9,806 nucleotides of DNA from Deltaproteobacteria bacterium (lineage in GTDB: Bacteria > Bdellovibrionota > UBA1018 > UBA923). The notes beneath the pieces are model-generated. The model was not told the DNA's origin, ran no database searches, and saw only the letters and a program-made list of their open reading frames with translations. Below are positions 6,601 through 9,806 of this stretch, piece by piece (position 1 is the stretch's first letter; the number at the start of each line of letters is the position of its first letter). The DNA lies in the NCBI GenBank assembly GCA_016194725.1, contig JACQAW010000196.1:1-9806 (forward strand). Direction: 5' to 3'. Both the position numbers and the translations under genes were made by a program.

Positions 6601-8098
6601 TTAGATGCCAAGCGCACTCTCCATCTGCTGCAGCTCGAGCATCTTGCGGTAAAGCCCCGGCCCGGCGGCCACGCGGGCCGGCGTGCCATGCTGGGCCAGC
6701 ACTCCATCTTCGAGCACCAGCACCTGATCAAAGGAATGCAGTCGCGCGAAACGGTGGGTAATCATCAGCAAGGTCTGGTCATCGTCGCTTGCCGACAGCG
6801 CGCCCAGGGTATCGAGTATTCGCGATTCGGTTTCGGCATCGACGCTGGAAAGCGCGTCGTCCAGCACCAGCAGCGGCGCCTGGCGCGCAAGCGCGCGGGC
6901 CAGCGTGACGCGCGCGCGTTGGCCGCCCGAAAGATTCAGTCCGCGTTCACCAATCAGGGCGTTCAAGCCCCAGCCGGCGGTTTCTTCGCGCAGGCCCGCG
7001 TGCGTCAGATACGGGGTCGCATCGACCTGCTCGTCGCCCATGGTGACGTTCCAGCTCAAAGTTTCCGAAAACAGAAAGGCGTCTTGTGGCACCACCGCGC
7101 AAATTCGTGCGCTCCACCGGCTCTTCGCGTTCATTGAATACCTCGAGCATTCGCTCGAGCGAGGTTTTGCCGCGCTGATAATGCGTGACGGCCATGCCAA
7201 AAGCCATCATGGGCCATGCCAGATTGTCGAGATAGCGCATGAAAGCGACGAACGTGCCCAGGCCGATGGTTCCGATGATCACCTCGCGGCCGCCGAAAAT
7301 GAAAAGCGACAGCAGCCCCAGGCTTATCGTGAGCATGAAGATGGGCTCGACCACGCTCTGAGCTGTCGCCAGACTGACGTTGAGCTTCACGAACTTATGT
7401 CCCAGGGACTCAAAGCGGCTCAGCTGGGTCCATTCGCGCACGAAGGCTTTGACGATCTTGATGCCCTCGATGTTTTCCTGCGCAAAGCCAGACAGGCGCG
7501 AGAACTGCTCCTGCACTTTTTCAAAGCGCTCATGAATCAGCCTCTCGGCGAAGATGATCACGAATGGCAGCAGCAGCATGGGTGCCAGCGCCAGCACTGT
7601 CAGCTTGGGTGAAAGCCAAAGCATGGCGGGGGGAATGCTCGTGAGCAGAAAAACAGCGTCGGCAAACACCAGCAGCCCCGGGCCGATCGCGAAACGCACG
7701 GCCTCGACGTCGTTCGTGGCCATGGCCATCAAGTCGCCGATGGGGTGTTTGCCATAAAACGACGGAGGCAGGCGCTGCAGCTTCGCGAAATATTCTTCGC
7801 GAATGGCCTCTGATACCCGATGCGAAGACGCCACCAGGAACATGCGCCAGTAGTAGCGGCAGATGCCCTGGCCCAGAGCGATGACGAGATAGAAAAACCC
7901 CAGCAACAGAAATGGCGAGTACTGGCGGGTGCCCGCGCTGACGCGGTCAATGAATTGCTTGAGCAGCAGCGGCGGCAGCACGTTGAGCGCGTCGACTCCG
8001 AACAGCGCCAGCAGGCCCAGCGCGAACTGGCGCCGGTGCGGACGCACGTACACGTAGAAAAGGCGCAGTGTTGCCAGAAAGCCCCGCTTCTTGTTCAG
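6601..8098 (-). pseudogene. ABC exporter half-transporter (MdlA/YheI/TM287-like), broken by an internal deletion with frameshift
   Basis: The first part, from CTG 8098 to about 7118, encodes a complete six-helix exporter domain, including the LPPSFYGKHPIGDLMAMATND intracellular loop region, and runs to LERMLEVFNEREEPVER. In the next frame (about 7104-6601) the protein resumes at ARICAVVPQDAFLF, the Q-loop. It then shows the canonical signature LSGGQ, Walker B LLVLDDALSSVD and the switch LMITHR. Everything normally between these points is absent in all frames: about 75-85 residues containing the NBD start, Walker A and its helix. The remaining length (1498 nt) is not a multiple of three. The Asp after Walker B, instead of Glu, marks the degenerate-site half of MdlA/YheI/TM287-type heterodimers, matching the intact partner 25 bp downstream. 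As sequenced it would make a truncated 384-aa protein from CTG 8098 (stop at 6947). A true mutation and an assembly error are both possible. Confidence 0.85.
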
Positions 8099-9003
8099 AG
8101 GCGAAACTCCTGAGGCAGGGGACTTTCGATGCGTACCGAGTTGTGGGTCACGGGATGTTCGATGGTCAGCGCGTGCGCGTGCAGCAGAAAACGCCCCAGG
8201 CGGCCGTAGTTCACCGCGGGCGAGCCGTAAAGCGTGTCGCCCACGATGGGGTGGCCAATTTCCGAAAAATGCACGCGAATCTGGTGCGTGCGGCCCGTGG
8301 TGATGCGCACCTCGATGAGGGAATGAGTGCCGTCGGTTCCCAGCACCAGAAAATCGGTGATCGCTTTTTTGCCGCCGCTTCTGACGGTGCCGAATTTGGC
8401 CTGTTTGCCTTTGCGGCCGACTTCGCCCATGAAAGATTCCAGGCGCCCCGTTTCGTTCTTGAGCTTGCCGTGCACCACCGCGACGTAAACTTTCGTGCAG
8501 TTGTGGCCCTTGAACTGGTCGGCGATGAATGCGTTTTGACGGTTGTCGAGCGTGAACAGCACGACTCCCGAGGTGTCGCGGTCCAGGCGGTGATGCATGC
8601 CCAGATAAACCGGTTTGCCGGCTTTGTCGGCCAGCTGTCTTTTGGCCAGCTCAAATAAGTTCGCGCGCGCTTCGTCCAGCGTGGGCTGCGTGGGCAGGCC
8701 CGCGGGCTTGTCGAAACAGATGATGGCGTCGTCGTCGTACAGAACTCGAAGAGGTAAAAACTTGTCGGCCGGCGCTTTTTCGGGCGCGCGCGCGGCATCA
8801 TAATAGATGTCGATGGTCTCGCCCCCGCGCATGGGGCGCGAGGCCACCCGAACCCGCTTGCCATTGACGTAAACGGCGCCCGCCACGAGCAGCTTGCGAA
8901 TCAGCGTACGCGAAAGCTTATGGGCCAGGGCCTCGGAACTCTGTGCGATTGCCTGATCCAGTCGAATATTGCCGGTCGGCGCGCGACAGGTCACTTTTTG
9001 CAT
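8095..9003 (-). CDS. RluA-family 23S rRNA/tRNA pseudouridine synthase
   Basis: This 302-aa protein has an N-terminal S4-like RNA-binding domain (about 12-70, with LSRTLIRKLLVAGAVYVNGK at 30-49). The RluA-type catalytic domain follows (about 85-295). The signature HRLDRDTSG (138-146) holds the catalytic Asp141. DKPAGLPTQP (98-107), the TKVYVAVVHG strand (170-179) and TGRTHQIRVH (236-245) are further RluA/C/D motifs. Length and domain order are those of the RluC/RluD branch, but which uridine is modified cannot be read from the sequence. It acts in the cytosol on ribosomal or transfer RNA. It is the first gene of the minus-strand cluster, and its TGA overlaps the CTG start of the ABC gene, so the pair is probably co-translated. 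The ATG at 9003 fits the S4 start and is 39 bp from the divergent CpaF gene. No clear Shine-Dalgarno precedes it. Confidence 0.93.
   Translation of the reverse strand: MQKVTCRAPTGNIRLDQAIAQSSEALAHKLSRTLIRKLLVAGAVYVNGKRVRVASRPMRGGETIDIYYDAARAPEKAPADKFLPLRVLYDDDAIICFDKPAGLPTQPTLDEARANLFELAKRQLADKAGKPVYLGMHHRLDRDTSGVVLFTLDNRQNAFIADQFKGHNCTKVYVAVVHGKLKNETGRLESFMGEVGRKGKQAKFGTVRSGGKKAITDFLVLGTDGTHSLIEVRITTGRTHQIRVHFSEIGHPIVGDTLYGSPAVNYGRLGRFLLHAHALTIEHPVTHNSVRIESPLPQEFRL
8107..8111 (-). promoter_or_regulatory. AGGAG ribosome site pointing to a CTG start for the ABC half-transporter
   Basis: On the minus strand AGGAG lies inside the end of the pseudouridine-synthase gene, 8 nt before CTG (8098-8096). 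That CTG overlaps the synthase stop as CTGA, in the same geometry as the common ATGA coupling. The next usual start is GTG at 8053, which has no ribosome site and would drop 15 residues (LNKKRGFLATLRLFY) that look like a normal exporter N-terminus. Confidence 0.6.
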
Positions 9004-9028
9004 GGGTGCACTTTAGTCGAAATGCCCT

Positions 9029-9035
9029 CATAATA
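9029..9035. promoter_or_regulatory. Candidate overlapping divergent -10 elements between rluA-like gene and cpaF
   Basis: The 39-bp gap between the two start codons contains CTCATAATAAAAGG. On the minus strand TATTAT (9035-9030) is a 5/6 match to the sigma-70 -10 box and would give a leader of about 20 nt for the pseudouridine synthase. On the plus strand CATAAT (9029-9034), also 5/6, would start transcription near 9041, almost on the cpaF ATG. No good -35 is seen for either, so this is tentative. Confidence 0.35.
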
Positions 9036-9042
9036 AAAGGAT

Positions 9043-9806
9043 ATGCCCGATTCGAAGATGCCCGACCTGGGGCTGCTGAATTCGTTCTTCCAAGACGACT
9101 CCGTGACCGAAATCATGGTCAATGACATGAGGAACGTTTTTCTGGAAAAGGCAGGCAAGCTCTCGAATTCAGGCGTGAAGATTCCCACCTCGGAAGACCT
9201 GGCCAAGATAGTTCATAACTTGACTGAATCAGGCGGACGTCCGCTTTCAGCCGATCGGCCCTATTCCGATTTGATTTTGCCGGACGGCTCGCGCGTAAAT
9301 GTGGTGGCGCCGCCGCTTACGCTTCATGGCCCGGTAGTCACCATTCGCCGATTTCCCAAAAAGCGGCCCACCGCCGAAGATCTAATGGCCAACACCACCT
9401 TTGACCAGCGGCTCGCGTATTTTTTGAACGTGTGCGTGGTGGGCAAACGAAATATTCTGATTAGCGGTGGTACCGGCTCAGGCAAGACGACGTTGCTCAA
9501 CTTATTCTGCCAGTTCGTGCCGCGCAGCGAGCGCATCGTGACCATCGAAGACACGCCTGAAATTTTTCTGCAGCACGAAAACTCCGTACGTATGGTTACC
9601 CGCCCTAAAGACGGAGCGATGCCGGCAATCGAATCGCGCGATCTATTGGCCAATGCTTTGCGCATGCGGCCCGACCGCATCATGCTGGGCGAGTGCCGCC
9701 GTGGCGAAGCGCTGGACATGCTGCAGGCGATGAATACGGGCCACGAGGGCAGCATGACCACGGTGCATTCGAACACGCCGCGCGAGGCGCTTTACCGTCT
9801 CGAGAC
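9043..9806 (+). CDS. cpaF: CpaF/TadA-type secretion ATPase (Tad/Flp pilus family), 3'-truncated by window edge
   Basis: 254 codons are visible, open to the window end. Residues 10-27 (LLNSFFQDDSVTEIMVND) match the N-terminal-domain entry of CpaF proteins. IRRFPKKRPT (101-110) precedes the ATPase core. Walker A is SGGTGSGKTT (141-150), the Asp-box region is TIEDTPEI (167-174), Walker B is MRPDRIMLGECR (208-219) and the His-box is TGHEGSMTTVHSNT (232-245). CpaF/TadA hexamers at the inner membrane use ATP to assemble or retract Tad pili. Related ATPases serve other type II/IV secretion-like machines, so the exact system needs the neighbours beyond the edge. The N-terminus is short: typical CpaF proteins carry tens of extra residues before this point. 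An in-frame stop (9034-9036) rules out an earlier start, so the start is ATG 9043 or ATG 9058. AAAGGA ends only 1-2 nt before ATG 9043, too close for normal use. Confidence 0.92.
   Translation, partial: MPDSKMPDLGLLNSFFQDDSVTEIMVNDMRNVFLEKAGKLSNSGVKIPTSEDLAKIVHNLTESGGRPLSADRPYSDLILPDGSRVNVVAPPLTLHGPVVTIRRFPKKRPTAEDLMANTTFDQRLAYFLNVCVVGKRNILISGGTGSGKTTLLNLFCQFVPRSERIVTIEDTPEIFLQHENSVRMVTRPKDGAMPAIESRDLLANALRMRPDRIMLGECRRGEALDMLQAMNTGHEGSMTTVHSNTPREALYRLE

Noticed and set aside
6576..6731. Upstream extension of the ABC half 2 to an ATG at 6731
   Set aside because: Those 52 codons lie inside the preceding ABC gene in another frame and read as Cys/Trp/Arg-rich noise. The exporter N-terminus begins at ATG 6575.
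6947..7200. A programmed frameshift to join the two halves of the ABC gene
   Set aside because: A frameshift alone cannot supply the missing Walker A segment, which is in no frame, and no slippery heptamer or pseudoknot is apparent at the junction.
8068..8658. Plus-strand open frame of 196 codons opposite the pseudouridine synthase
   Set aside because: It is a shadow of a gene with intact RluA motifs.
9324..9776. Minus-strand open frame of 150 codons opposite cpaF
   Set aside because: The plus strand encodes the Walker A, Walker B and His-box of a secretion ATPase in one open frame; the reverse product has no motif.

Overview
This is a gene-dense bacterial window (roughly 55-60 % GC by eye) with no rRNA, tRNA, CRISPR array or insertion sequence visible. 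The gene set suggests a Gram-negative with a proteobacterial or 'deltaproteobacterial/Bdellovibrionota-like' background: an NtrC-class sigma-54 activator with its kinase, an EF-P lysine ligase (EpmA), a Tad-type secretion ATPase and a tiny lysine-rich exported protein. The placement is weak because nothing in the window is phylogenetically decisive.

Left region (1-3335, minus strand): a tightly packed operon reading sensor histidine kinase -> NtrC-type response regulator (14-bp overlap) -> NudL-like NUDIX hydrolase (5-bp gap, cut by the window edge). The kinase should sense a periplasmic or membrane signal and phosphorylate Asp54 of the regulator, which then activates sigma-54 promoters elsewhere. 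Just upstream are a Rho-independent terminator and a small gene for a secreted Lys/Ala-rich peptide (75 aa).

Middle region (3649-4840): a short divergent intergenic region, then epmA on the plus strand. Its last 53 bp overlap the convergent end of an ABC exporter gene.

Right region (4788-9003, minus strand): a second operon reading RluA-family pseudouridine synthase -> ABC exporter half 1 -> ABC exporter half 2. The two ABC halves look like a heterodimeric exporter of the MdlA/MdlB, YheI/YheH, TM287/288 kind. Half 2 is intact with a catalytic Walker B glutamate. Half 1 has the degenerate-site Walker B (Asp for Glu) but is broken as sequenced: about 80 codons carrying the Walker A motif are missing and the frame changes at about 7096-7118. 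Its most likely start is a CTG overlapping the rluA stop codon (CTGA) behind a good AGGAG.

Far right (9043-9806, plus strand): the start of a CpaF/TadA-type ATPase gene, divergent from the pseudouridine synthase across only 39 bp. It is cut by the window edge. Two genes that run off the window ends (NUDIX at the left, CpaF at the right) were recognised by translating the edges directly. I see no clearly new multi-gene system. The most notable items are the broken exporter half, its CTGA start, the possible leaderless cpaF start and the terminator that leaves almost no room for a kinase promoter.
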